Source: a virus. Taken from it: DNA of 33,518 nt. Location: positions 1 to 33,518 of the IMG/VR virus record IMGVR_UViG_3300047480_000629, one strand, 5' to 3'. The position numbers were made by a program, and so were the translations under genes. Below are positions 1 to 7,555 of the stretch, piece after piece (the stretch's first letter is position 1; each line of letters opens with the position of its first letter). The notes below the pieces were generated by a model. That model was not told the origin of the DNA. It searched no databases and saw only the letters and a program-made list of their open reading frames with translations.

Positions 1-797
1 CGGCCGTTCCATGAACCACCGCCACCAGAACCACCAAATTGCCCGGCGTTTGCATTAGGATCGCCACCTTGACCACCACCATTGGCAGTTAAGAAACCTT
101 GAATGAATGATGGTTGACCATTTGCACGAGGAGAACCGCCAGCTCCAACTTGTACATTATAAACTCCTGCAGGAACAGTATAGGTACCATTAATGATACC
201 ACCGCCACCGCCTCCGCCACCACCATCATAACCACCACCTCCTCCACCACCAACCATAAAAATATTCATAGCAGTTGAACGCTTGACAGTTAATACACCT
301 GAGTATGAAAACTTGTGATAACGACGACCAGCTCTGTCAAATACCAAGTCTCCTCCACTTACCAAGTCATCTAGTGTTATAACAGGAGTAGAAGCAATAA
401 TTGGTCCTTCGATCGAAGCAGATCGAATAGCAATCGTCATCTGACGAGTTCCGCCTGTAACACTAGTGCCTCTAAGTTTACGTGTAAGTGTGGCTGTATT
501 ATTATTCATGACAATAGAACCAGTAAGTCTAAAGTCAGTAAAGTCAGCTGTAGAAATTGTACCGCTAATAACGTTTGTTGTCCAATATAGCACTGAACCG
601 TTTGGTACTCCAACTGTAGTAAAGGTGATAGTTAGCGTATCACCTTCAGCAAGCGATGTTGTATTCACTGCAACGTTTCTATCTACATTCCATCTAACAA
701 GTGTGATCCAGTTGTCTGTCTCTTTGATATGACGTATCCCTTTACCATCAAAGAAATCGGGTTCTGCTTTAGGGCCTAAGAATCCACCATTATACAT
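1..797 (-). CDS. Glycine-rich tail fiber/adhesin-like protein (partial, C-terminus beyond left edge)
   Basis: An uninterrupted minus-strand frame opens with ATG at 797 and runs off the left edge, giving about 265 visible residues. Its ATG overlaps the TAA of the preceding gene (TAATG), the coupling used throughout this operon. Residues about 40-140 look like a beta-rich Ig-type domain. From about residue 180 there are two long glycine tracts broken by a YDG, followed by YTVPAGVYNVQVGAGG. That pattern is typical of the glycine-rich domain at the ends of phage tail fibers, where a 'VPAGV..V.V.G.GG' segment forms a surface-exposed tip. It lies last in a cluster of fiber-like genes, so a receptor-binding or virion-surface role is inferred. 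No exact family is recognised for the N-terminal part. The stop codon is not in the window, so full length is unknown. Confidence 0.8.
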   Translation of the reverse strand, partial: MYNGGFLGPKAEPDFFDGKGIRHIKETDNWITLVRWNVDRNVAVNTTSLAEGDTLTITFTTVGVPNGSVLYWTTNVISGTISTADFTDFRLTGSIVMNNNTATLTRKLRGTSVTGGTRQMTIAIRSASIEGPIIASTPVITLDDLVSGGDLVFDRAGRRYHKFSYSGVLTVKRSTAMNIFMVGGGGGGGYDGGGGGGGGGIINGTYTVPAGVYNVQVGAGGSPRANGQPSFIQGFLTANGGGQGGDPNANAGQFGGSGGGGSWNG

Positions 798-1495
798 TAG
801 ATAGCACCTCTATAGACACGAAGGTTATCAACATAAGCTACTCCACTACCAGCAAACCAACGAAGACCAATATGAGTACCGTTGATAAGGACTGTTTGGT
901 CGTCTCGTTCATTAAATTCAGTGTACCAACGAACTAAGGCAGAGTTTTGAATACGTACTTTAACTGTAACCCACTGATTTAAAGGGTGTGTAACTGTACC
1001 GGCTGGTTCACCGCCAAATACACCCCATGAAGTGTTATACATGATACCAGATCTAAACGATCCGCCACGTCCATCTAACTTTAAGAAAGGACCTTGACCG
1101 TTTGTAGCATGGGCAAAATGAAAACCTACAGCACCACCAGTTAAATACACATCCATAATAATAGTAGTGTATAATAAAGATTCTGGAACTTGGCCAGCAT
1201 AACCATATAAACTAGTGCCATATGAGATAGGGGAAATATATCCATATGTACCTGGAGACACTTGAATAGCTGGAGCTGTTGGATTGCCAACTCCTCCATT
1301 CAGAGTCAATCCAAAATTACTCCAACCGTCTAAGTTACCAGCTGGTTTAAACTTGTAAACTTCTTGGCCGACCCATGTAAAGTTACTAGCTTCGACTTGT
1401 TGCATACGCAAGCTCCATACTCCCTCAGCAGAGTTAGCATCTGTGAAGCGATAGTAGCCAATATAGCCACCATGGATCTTGTTATTTAAAGCCAT
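797..1495 (-). CDS. Putative virion protein with lectin-like/jelly-roll fold (232 aa)
   Basis: The protein is rich in Gly, Tyr, Trp and Thr, with the alternating hydrophobic pattern of a beta sandwich and no signal peptide or membrane segment. The C-terminal part (WVTVKVRIQN, GLRWFAGSG, YVDNLRVYRG) resembles the closing strands of concanavalin/laminin-G-like sugar-binding domains, in which a final 'YVDNVRVY' strand is common. This is a pattern resemblance, not a confirmed family. The start overlaps the stop of the upstream 119-residue gene and the stop overlaps the start of the glycine-rich fiber gene, so the three are translationally coupled. Context suggests a fiber-associated or decoration protein that might bind glycans. 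Confidence 0.75.
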   Translation of the reverse strand: MALNNKIHGGYIGYYRFTDANSAEGVWSLRMQQVEASNFTWVGQEVYKFKPAGNLDGWSNFGLTLNGGVGNPTAPAIQVSPGTYGYISPISYGTSLYGYAGQVPESLLYTTIIMDVYLTGGAVGFHFAHATNGQGPFLKLDGRGGSFRSGIMYNTSWGVFGGEPAGTVTHPLNQWVTVKVRIQNSALVRWYTEFNERDDQTVLINGTHIGLRWFAGSGVAYVDNLRVYRGAI

Positions 1496-1854
1496 TACTT
1501 GATTAGTTCGTAAGATATGATTGCATGAATAAAGCTATTTTGCGAAGCTCTGATACGAAGAGCGTCGCCTTCTTCCATATAGAAGGCAGCATCTTTTGAA
1601 ACTACGACTAGCGATGCACCAGCTGGTACGAAGATACCTGAAGCTAAGCGATACTCTACAGAGTTTCTAAATAGAGCGACTGTTACTGATGCAGCAGAAG
1701 TACCGTTAACGTTTGCGGCAAGGATTGTATTGACCTTATAGACTTCACCACTGCTTGCTGGATTGGTCAAAGGCGTTTGAGTTGATGTAGTCACTAACAC
1801 AGGCACAGTCTTACCTGTAATCTGCGTTACGTTAACAATATTTGGTGCTGACAT
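1495..1854 (-). CDS. Small virion-type structural protein (119 aa), unknown
   Basis: A compact Ala/Val/Thr/Ser-rich beta protein with no cysteine, signal peptide or membrane segment. The order of strands (SVTVALFRNSVEYRLASG, then VPAGASLVVVSKDAAFYMEEGD ALRIRA) resembles a small jelly-roll domain widespread in T4-like marine phages and usually annotated as a structural protein. It begins 11 nt after the cupin gene stop, with a weak GGAG at 1859-1862 ahead of its ATG, and its stop overlaps the next ATG. A virion decoration or fiber-base role is inferred from position only. Confidence 0.75.
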   Translation of the reverse strand: MSAPNIVNVTQITGKTVPVLVTTSTQTPLTNPASSGEVYKVNTILAANVNGTSAASVTVALFRNSVEYRLASGIFVPAGASLVVVSKDAAFYMEEGDALRIRASQNSFIHAIISYELIK

Positions 1855-1865
1855 ATTTTTCTCCG

Positions 1866-2516
1866 TTATTTGTTAGTCAAGTATGTCCTGTTTAGCATCG
1901 TGTGATTATGATCAGTTGGTCCCCAGTCTCCGTCTGGGTGGAAAGCAATTACAGTCATAGACTCAGATTCTGTTGAGAATCTATGATTCTCTCTTTCCTC
2001 AATACAGAACATCATTCCTTCTTTTAATTCTACATTCTTATGCATATTACTCGCGGTCTTTGTCCAAGCTATGCCATTGCCCTTTGCAACCACACCAAGT
2101 CTAATGCTTGGGTGAATATGAAAAGATTGATTTACACCTGCAGGGAAGTGTAACATGCTTAAGCTTGGATCACCCAACCTTGGTGGATAAACTAGTAGAC
2201 TATCACTGCATGAGTCAATGTATACTAATCTTCCGCTTTCTTCAATAGGTCCACCAACCATGTTTTGACCTTTAAACCCAAGACGAGTGAATATTACTGT
2301 TTCACCCGTTATTTTTATAGATGAGTTCTTACCAATCCAAAAACAAAAGTATTGTCCTTCTTTAGCAACGTTTCCATTTGGGAAATGTGCTTCTCCATTT
2401 AAAATGTACCCATATGCTGTAGAGTATGGAGTACACTCAAATGTTGAGTTACTTACTTTATTAGCATGACATGGATACATTGTATCTAGTGCGTCAATTA
2501 CATTACCTAAAATCAC
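1866..2516 (-). CDS. Bicupin-like protein
   Basis: Two consecutive cupin-like halves can be seen (about residues 20-85 and 115-205). The second has a candidate metal triad: HIHP (about residues 133-136) and a later His in ENHRF (about 178). The classic Glu of cupin motif 1 is not evident, so catalysis is uncertain. GTG at 2516 is chosen because GGAG lies 7 nt upstream; a TTG at 2522 would sit only 1 nt after it. The gene overlaps the end of the asparagine-synthetase-like gene by 14 nt, tying it to the maturation-like cassette. Cupins include oxygenases, isomerases and simple sugar or small-molecule binders. Here it might be another tailoring enzyme of the cassette or a metal-binding accessory. 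Confidence 0.7.
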   Translation of the reverse strand: MILGNVIDALDTMYPCHANKVSNSTFECTPYSTAYGYILNGEAHFPNGNVAKEGQYFCFWIGKNSSIKITGETVIFTRLGFKGQNMVGGPIEESGRLVYIDSCSDSLLVYPPRLGDPSLSMLHFPAGVNQSFHIHPSIRLGVVAKGNGIAWTKTASNMHKNVELKEGMMFCIEERENHRFSTESESMTVIAFHPDGDWGPTDHNHTMLNRTYLTNK

Positions 2517-3633
2517 GCTCAATCTCCAAAAATGTGTTTTCCCTGTTTATGAACTCATCATCCAGTGGATAGTGTTCATAGGCGACCATATCTCTATTTA
2601 GCAAAAATGGCAGAGACTTTTGCTTAGCCAAGTTAGTTAAACTGCCAATCTTTGGCTTCTTATAGTAGCTCTTATCTCCATTGAAGTCAAGGATGTAATC
2701 TTTAGTCACATACTTGACGCTATCTTCGCTATCCTTAACCAACTTATCGGTATTGTTTAGTGACCAGAGCTGAAACTCTTTAGGCCAATAAAATGTGGTA
2801 TAGTTTTCTTCTATCTTAATGTTTGCCCTATTCTTAGAATAAGGCAATATACGTACATAGACTGACTGCCATTTATTTGTAAAGTTTATCCACCATAAGA
2901 ACTTATACAACGTATCGATCTTTATAGGCGCTGCATCACATAGCCTCTTAAACATATTGTAATAAGCACGTGCATACTTCTTATAACCGTCTTGAAGTCT
3001 TCCATGCATCCAATTAATTATCTCTTCTTCGGCATCATCTAATGATGTAAACAAGAAACTATATGGTCTGTATGCAGTAAACTTAACTGTCACCTGAGAA
3101 CCAAATAGTTGGTCTGCGTTTTCACCAGATATCATCAAGTAATCATCATTCCCAAGGTAATATGGAAACCTAAAGCTAGACACGCACTCAAACTTCTTTA
3201 TGATATACTGATCATAAAAGTTCTGGTTTTCTTGTATAGAATGATCGCTCAATAATACCACTACATGTTGCTTTACATCTTTTTCTGTACAATTTTTTAG
3301 CAACGCACAGAGAATACCTGTAGAATCAATTCCACCGCTATACATCACAGCTAGCTTCTTATTCGAAGCTTTGGCCTTTTCCATGACTTGTATAGCTCTC
3401 TCATTCATTATCTTGTCGAATGACTTATCAAACTTGACAAACTCAGGCATCTTGAGATGGTCCATGACTTCAGCTTTAAGCGGAGTCGTGAACGTATTAG
3501 TCCTATCAACTACACTAATATTATTTGAGAATAGTTGATAGTAACCGCCCATTGCATGACCACCTGGGATTTTATCTCTTAGGTGATGGTATGCAGGGTT
3601 TACAAATATATCATAGCTATTATAAAAAATCAT
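2503..3633 (-). CDS. Asparagine-synthetase-like ATP-pyrophosphatase, no glutaminase domain
   Basis: The PP-loop motif SGGIDS is at residues 99-104, and SGENADQLFG (169-178) matches the conserved 'SGEGADELFGG' block of AsnB-type synthetase domains. At 376 residues it lacks the N-terminal class II glutaminase: the protein does not start with the catalytic Cys2. It thus resembles synthetase-only relatives of AsnB, which adenylate a carboxylate and pass it to an amine; the lasso-peptide macrolactam synthetases and beta-lactam synthetase belong to this superfamily. Its start overlaps the preceding gene by 4 nt (ATGA). Sitting downstream of a radical SAM enzyme and a Cys-rich protein, it may form an amide bond on that protein. 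Ordinary asparagine or amidotransferase activity with free ammonia is the alternative. Confidence 0.85.
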   Translation of the reverse strand: MIFYNSYDIFVNPAYHHLRDKIPGGHAMGGYYQLFSNNISVVDRTNTFTTPLKAEVMDHLKMPEFVKFDKSFDKIMNERAIQVMEKAKASNKKLAVMYSGGIDSTGILCALLKNCTEKDVKQHVVVLLSDHSIQENQNFYDQYIIKKFECVSSFRFPYYLGNDDYLMISGENADQLFGSQVTVKFTAYRPYSFLFTSLDDAEEEIINWMHGRLQDGYKKYARAYYNMFKRLCDAAPIKIDTLYKFLWWINFTNKWQSVYVRILPYSKNRANIKIEENYTTFYWPKEFQLWSLNNTDKLVKDSEDSVKYVTKDYILDFNGDKSYYKKPKIGSLTNLAKQKSLPFLLNRDMVAYEHYPLDDEFINRENTFLEIERDFR

Positions 3634-4370
3634 ATATTGCCATACTCAATGATTTCAGTCTTAAACTTATCCAATAAATCCTGTAAGTTTTCTAGCTTCT
3701 CTTCTCTTTTAACTAAATCAGTGTACTTCATCCTCAAGTTTTCATTCTCTGCCAAACGAGCTATATGTGTCTCATACTTAAACATGATACGCTTTGCAGC
3801 TTCAACAAAACTAATATCCACACACTCAGCATAGCCAGTCGTCATAGGGTACTTCAATAATTTATCTTCTAATATATTCTTTTCGAGGATCTCTTTTGCT
3901 TCTAAATACTTTGCAAAATAAGTATCCTGAAAGCCATGAGAGTCTCTGTTAATAAGTCTTCTAACTTTATCTAGCTCATCATGCATGATATCCATCAACG
4001 CAGCTTTTTGATTGATTAAGATATGTGAATACAGCTCTTCTTCAGATTGTATATTAGGAGAATCATTCCACCCGCTGCCATCATCTTTTACACGAATTCT
4101 CCAACACTTATTTCTCATAAATGAAGTGCGTTGTATGCTATTCATCCCATCAAACACATATGAATAAACTACTTGTTTGTCAAAGTCTGATAGTGCTCTA
4201 ACGCTTGATGCATGGTTACAAACAGCTAATATCCTCTTATCACCAGATGCAACTAAAATATTAGTATTGTTTGAGTGCAAAGCCATGTCTAATAGTTTAT
4301 CACTTTTATGAATAAAGTGAGGTTGTAGACTCTTATAATAAGAATCAATCATTGCATCATCTAACATCAA
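3630..4370 (-). CDS. Conserved cassette protein, paralogue of its upstream neighbour (246 aa)
   Basis: No family is firmly recognised. It shares with the next gene an N-terminal 'YYKSLQPHF' type start (SLLPHF in the other), a central helix, 'YFAKYLEAKE' (YFVKYLEAKD) and a C-terminal 'KYTDLVKREE..L..LLD' helix. The C-terminal half (Tyr..Lys..EA, then Tyr-Pro, then a long helix ending in E.R.KY..LV) recalls a helical domain seen in phage fiber-associated proteins and chaperones; that is a resemblance only. No cysteine motif, signal peptide or membrane segment. It overlaps both neighbours by 4 nt. Roles as substrate chaperone, scaffold or fiber assembly protein for the cassette are possible. Confidence 0.75.
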   Translation of the reverse strand: MMLDDAMIDSYYKSLQPHFIHKSDKLLDMALHSNNTNILVASGDKRILAVCNHASSVRALSDFDKQVVYSYVFDGMNSIQRTSFMRNKCWRIRVKDDGSGWNDSPNIQSEEELYSHILINQKAALMDIMHDELDKVRRLINRDSHGFQDTYFAKYLEAKEILEKNILEDKLLKYPMTTGYAECVDISFVEAAKRIMFKYETHIARLAENENLRMKYTDLVKREEKLENLQDLLDKFKTEIIEYGNI

Positions 4371-5047
4371 TATTCCCTCTCAGAAGCATACGCTTTTAAG
4401 ATATCATTTAGTCTACTAATATCATTTTCTTGTTTAATCATATTAGTATACTTTATACGAGCGTTCTCAAATTCTGCTACTTTAGCCATCCTAATCTCAT
4501 ACTGTAATATCACATTCTTTGCATCGTTCAATGAGTGAATAAACAAATACTTTCTTTCTTTACCATCAACAAAGTCTTTGGCTTCTAAATACTTTACGAA
4601 GTAAACTTCTTCTTGTGATGGTAAGTATCTGCTAACAATCCTGCTATTTCGTTTTACACGAGATAATATAAAGTCAATTGCAGCTACCTTTTGTACATCC
4701 AATATAGCTTCATATACTTCATCAAGCGTATTGAAGTCATACGACTCTCGCCAATAATATAAGTTATTCTTTTCTTCTAATCTCCACTTCCAACATTCAT
4801 TCATTGGAAATACAACTGGATCATCGAAGTTGGTTTCTGGCAATATGCCAAATTCCATAGTCCCGCGCTGTATTGCTCTTAGCGACTTGTAGAAAGAACT
4901 AAGAGCAATGATCCTGCCATAGCTATCATTGCTCATTAATATATCAAAGTTGCTTTTTAGGTGTAAGCTTACATAATGATCTGTTATTCTTACGAAGTGT
5001 GGCAACAATGATCTATGGTATTCATCAATCTCATTCTTCGTTAACAT
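4367..5047 (-). CDS. Conserved cassette protein, paralogue of its downstream neighbour (226 aa)
   Basis: This is the second member of a tandem pair. Shared blocks with the 246-residue neighbour are SL(L/Q)PHF near the N-terminus, a CW(K/R) segment in the middle, YF(V/A)KYLEAK(D/E), and KYT(N/D)(M/L)(I/V)K near the C-terminus, in the same order and spacing. The two have diverged strongly elsewhere, which suggests an old duplication with separate roles or a heterodimer. The start overlaps the stop of the 214-residue gene (TAATG). The protein is soluble, with a helical C-terminal half. Function unknown; it belongs to the cassette by coupling and position. Confidence 0.75.
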   Translation of the reverse strand: MLTKNEIDEYHRSLLPHFVRITDHYVSLHLKSNFDILMSNDSYGRIIALSSFYKSLRAIQRGTMEFGILPETNFDDPVVFPMNECWKWRLEEKNNLYYWRESYDFNTLDEVYEAILDVQKVAAIDFILSRVKRNSRIVSRYLPSQEEVYFVKYLEAKDFVDGKERKYLFIHSLNDAKNVILQYEIRMAKVAEFENARIKYTNMIKQENDISRLNDILKAYASEREY

Positions 5048-5691
5048 TATACCGTTTGAATTTCCATCTGTTCAATACGCAATGCAGCAGGAGGTTTGAT
5101 TCCAGTTGTTAGATAATCATTAATTCGTTTTCTAAAGTCTGCTACTACCATATCATGCTTACTTAAGTCATCATATACAGCTTTTGGAAGTGCAGATATG
5201 AATGGTATATAAGCATCATCATACACGATATCTTCCACATATGCAGTTACATTCATCCCATCTTTACCGACGACCGAGGTAAACTTGCGCTTCAAGAAGT
5301 TGTGATGGCGCACTTGTACAACTCCTGGAATCTTAGATATTCTATCAACCAACTTCTGTAAATTATTCGTTTCAATATTCAAGTGCGCTGGAGCAATATC
5401 TAAAGTAAAATAATCATCTAGTTGAGATCTCATCCTATTAATTAGTTCTAAGTGTTTATCAGGATTTTCAGCATCATCTATTGAAATCAATTCAACAAAT
5501 CTTGGATATGCATCTGATCCATCTTTTCTTTGTACTAAACAACTTATGACATAACCTTCAGAACCAAGTTTGTCTTTTAAAGATTTCTGTAAAATCTTAT
5601 GACAACGAACTTGTACAATTCTACTATCAAGTGTAGATAATCGCTCTAGTAAGTGTGGAAGCATTTCAGAGTTAATGTCAATTGCAATCAT
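5047..5691 (-). CDS. Internally duplicated cassette protein (214 aa), unknown
   Basis: The protein is two copies of one domain of about 100 residues (1-101 and 102-201). Matching blocks are IVQVRCHKIL/VVQVRHHNFL, DKLGSEGYVISCLV/SVVGKDGMNVTAYV, SDAYPRFVELI/DDAYIPFISAL, and MRSQLDDYFTLDI/FRKRINDYLTTGI. Each unit reads as alpha/beta with a HxxLxx basic helix. The start overlaps the radical SAM stop by 4 nt. The fold is not recognised; a substrate- or leader-binding partner for the radical SAM enzyme is an attractive but unsupported idea. No signal peptide, membrane segment or metal motif is seen. Confidence 0.75.
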   Translation of the reverse strand: MIAIDINSEMLPHLLERLSTLDSRIVQVRCHKILQKSLKDKLGSEGYVISCLVQRKDGSDAYPRFVELISIDDAENPDKHLELINRMRSQLDDYFTLDIAPAHLNIETNNLQKLVDRISKIPGVVQVRHHNFLKRKFTSVVGKDGMNVTAYVEDIVYDDAYIPFISALPKAVYDDLSKHDMVVADFRKRINDYLTTGIKPPAALRIEQMEIQTV

Positions 5692-7118
5692 TTTACTTCT
5701 GCCTTAGTGTATACTTCGATACCATCAAGTTCAGTCTTCACACTAATTGACTTGATAGGAATTATCTTTCGTTTCTTTTCTTCGTGTTTTAATACAGTAC
5801 CAAAAATGTCTTTACGATCATCTGGCAATACATCACTATTTATGTAGTAAGGAATGTATCCTCCAGTAATCTTCTCAATCGACAATGCAAATAATGGTAT
5901 ATTATCAGAATATGCATTATCACATGTAGTATCCCATAACTCTCCATCTAAGAACATGCAAGAACCTTTGCATAGATGAAGTACTGGACAACTGGCGCAA
6001 TCTGGTCTATTCATCCAATGAGTAGCTGATTTGATAGACACGTTGTCATAATCATCTAGTGTACCAACCAAATGTGACTCACCATTCATAGCAGTCTCAA
6101 CAGCAGATACGTTTTGGCATGTAATAACACGACCTTTCATATCAATTGCTAAAACACCTGGATCATCCATTCCGCATTTTTGGCCAAGGTATTCCGAAGA
6201 AGCTTGCTTTAAGATGCCATGCGTGAAGTTATCAATCTTCTGAAGGATAGTTCCAAAACCTATTTGGCCTTGTGTTGAATATATGTCATTGAAAGAAAGC
6301 TGACGATAGTCAAAATGCTCTTTCTTCGTAGTTAAAGAATTATTGGCACCATCGATGTCATATGCATCAACAATACCGCCTTCGCCAAGAGCAACATATG
6401 GATCGCCTGTAAAGTTTACAAACCAATCATATATCTCTTTTCTGCTCTTGTTCTTTGAGTTTAACATAGAGTTAAAACTAATACGACCAAGAGGTCTCAT
6501 CAACTTATAGAATTCTAGTACAGTCTTTTTGTTTTCTTCATCTTCAAATGGATCTGGACCACGTACGCTTTGTCCAGGACCATCATGGCTGATTGAAACA
6601 TAGAATCCCATGTAGTATAACCATGCACAGATATCACGAGTTAATATAGAACCGTTAGTGATTACAGAGAACTTAGGTTTCTTCTGCCATGAAGAGAATC
6701 TATCGAGCAACGCTTCAGCAAGCGGCTTCATGGTCTTCCAATAAACAAATGGCTCACCACCCCAAAACTCAATAGACAAACCTGTTTGTTCTGAGAACTC
6801 GAGTGTGTCTAACTTGGCTAAGAAGTTATCGATGTCTTTTTTGGATGTTTCTGGAGGACGCTCAACAAACTTTTGTGAACAATAATCACACGAGTAGTTA
6901 CACGATAGACCCATTTGTATTTTTAGTTTATGGATCTTCTTAGACTTTTTTAGCGGAGCGTCTTTTGAGAACGGAACGACTTTATCGCTCGTATATTGAA
7001 TTTCTTCGTCTGATTTAAATACAAAGCCATCTTCTGACTTTAATGTATTTGTGACGTTATCATAGTAAAAGATTTTTTTGTCTTCACTATTTTTTTCTGC
7101 AAGTATTTCAAATATCAT
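5688..7118 (-). CDS. Radical SAM/SPASM domain peptide-maturase-like enzyme
   Basis: The radical SAM cluster motif CxxxCxxC is at Cys73, Cys77 and Cys80 (CNYSCDYC); the SAM-binding GGEP motif is at 120-123. The C-terminal third carries a full SPASM set: C315-X13-G-X4-C334, then C374-X2-C377-X5-C383-X3-C387 and C399, which fits the family formula for two auxiliary 4Fe-4S clusters. Proteins of this kind modify ribosomal peptides or proteins (thioether or C-C crosslinks, epimerisation) or act as sulfatase-type maturases. At 476 residues it has typical length, with about 60 extra N-terminal residues and no evident RRE domain. The gene starts 18 nt after the Cys-rich protein gene, with a weak AGG 7 nt before ATG, so that protein is the obvious candidate substrate. 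Confidence 0.95.
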   Translation of the reverse strand: MIFEILAEKNSEDKKIFYYDNVTNTLKSEDGFVFKSDEEIQYTSDKVVPFSKDAPLKKSKKIHKLKIQMGLSCNYSCDYCSQKFVERPPETSKKDIDNFLAKLDTLEFSEQTGLSIEFWGGEPFVYWKTMKPLAEALLDRFSSWQKKPKFSVITNGSILTRDICAWLYYMGFYVSISHDGPGQSVRGPDPFEDEENKKTVLEFYKLMRPLGRISFNSMLNSKNKSRKEIYDWFVNFTGDPYVALGEGGIVDAYDIDGANNSLTTKKEHFDYRQLSFNDIYSTQGQIGFGTILQKIDNFTHGILKQASSEYLGQKCGMDDPGVLAIDMKGRVITCQNVSAVETAMNGESHLVGTLDDYDNVSIKSATHWMNRPDCASCPVLHLCKGSCMFLDGELWDTTCDNAYSDNIPLFALSIEKITGGYIPYYINSDVLPDDRKDIFGTVLKHEEKKRKIIPIKSISVKTELDGIEVYTKAEVK

Positions 7119-7136
7119 AATTTAGCCTATTATAAA

Positions 7137-7553
7137 TTAACCGCCGCAAGCATCTCCGCAAGCACATGCGCATGCACATGCACACGCACAATTATAACTT
7201 ACTGCTGAAGTCGTACAATTATATGTACATGCACAATTACAGTTTGGTTGTAACCATTGTTGCACATCACAGTTTGCACAATTAACAGAGCCAGTAATTA
7301 CACAATTAACACACTGAATGTTTCCACAGTTGCAGTTTGCTGTACAATTACCATTATTGCAATTACCTTCATTGGTGTTTTGAAAGTATGCAAACCCATA
7401 AACATTATTAATACTAGACACGGTACCTGGCTGTCTATTGACAGGCTTAGTAATATTCTTCACAAAGCCCAAACTAGATGAAAAGTTTGGTGCATTTTGT
7501 GTTTCTCTATTAATATCCTCTAATGATATCGAACCAGTATTTTGTAGTGTCAT
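7137..7553 (-). CDS. Cys-rich virion-type protein, candidate substrate of the radical SAM enzyme (138 aa)
   Basis: Residues 1-62 have no cysteine and contain GSISLEDINRE and a later VSSINNVYG, matching the 'ISLsDI..E....SL..lyG' motifs common at the start of phage tail and fiber proteins. Residues 65-136 hold 19 cysteines, many as NC, CxC or CxxC, and residues 122-132 are a strict alternation of six Cys and five Ala. Neutral Asn, Ala, Thr and Gly fill the rest. There is no secretion signal. It sits between an S74 fiber gene and the radical SAM gene. The inference is a virion-anchored protein with a C-terminal Cys domain that is crosslinked enzymatically or binds metal. The start ATG lies 2 nt before the next gene boundary, so coupling to the fiber gene is likely. 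Confidence 0.85.
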   Translation of the reverse strand: MTLQNTGSISLEDINRETQNAPNFSSSLGFVKNITKPVNRQPGTVSSINNVYGFAYFQNTNEGNCNNGNCTANCNCGNIQCVNCVITGSVNCANCDVQQWLQPNCNCACTYNCTTSAVSYNCACACACACACGDACGG

Positions 7554-7555
7554 GA

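Noticed and set aside
7129-7134. Perfect TATAAT on the minus strand before the radical SAM gene
   Set aside because: No -35 element at suitable distance, and a start there would leave almost no leader; AT-rich chance match.
7140-7200. Alternating GCA/TGC tract as a microsatellite or sequencing artefact
   Set aside because: Codons for Cys and Ala vary (TGT/TGC, GCA/GCG), the frame is preserved, and the Cys pattern extends over 200 nt, so protein-level selection is more likely.
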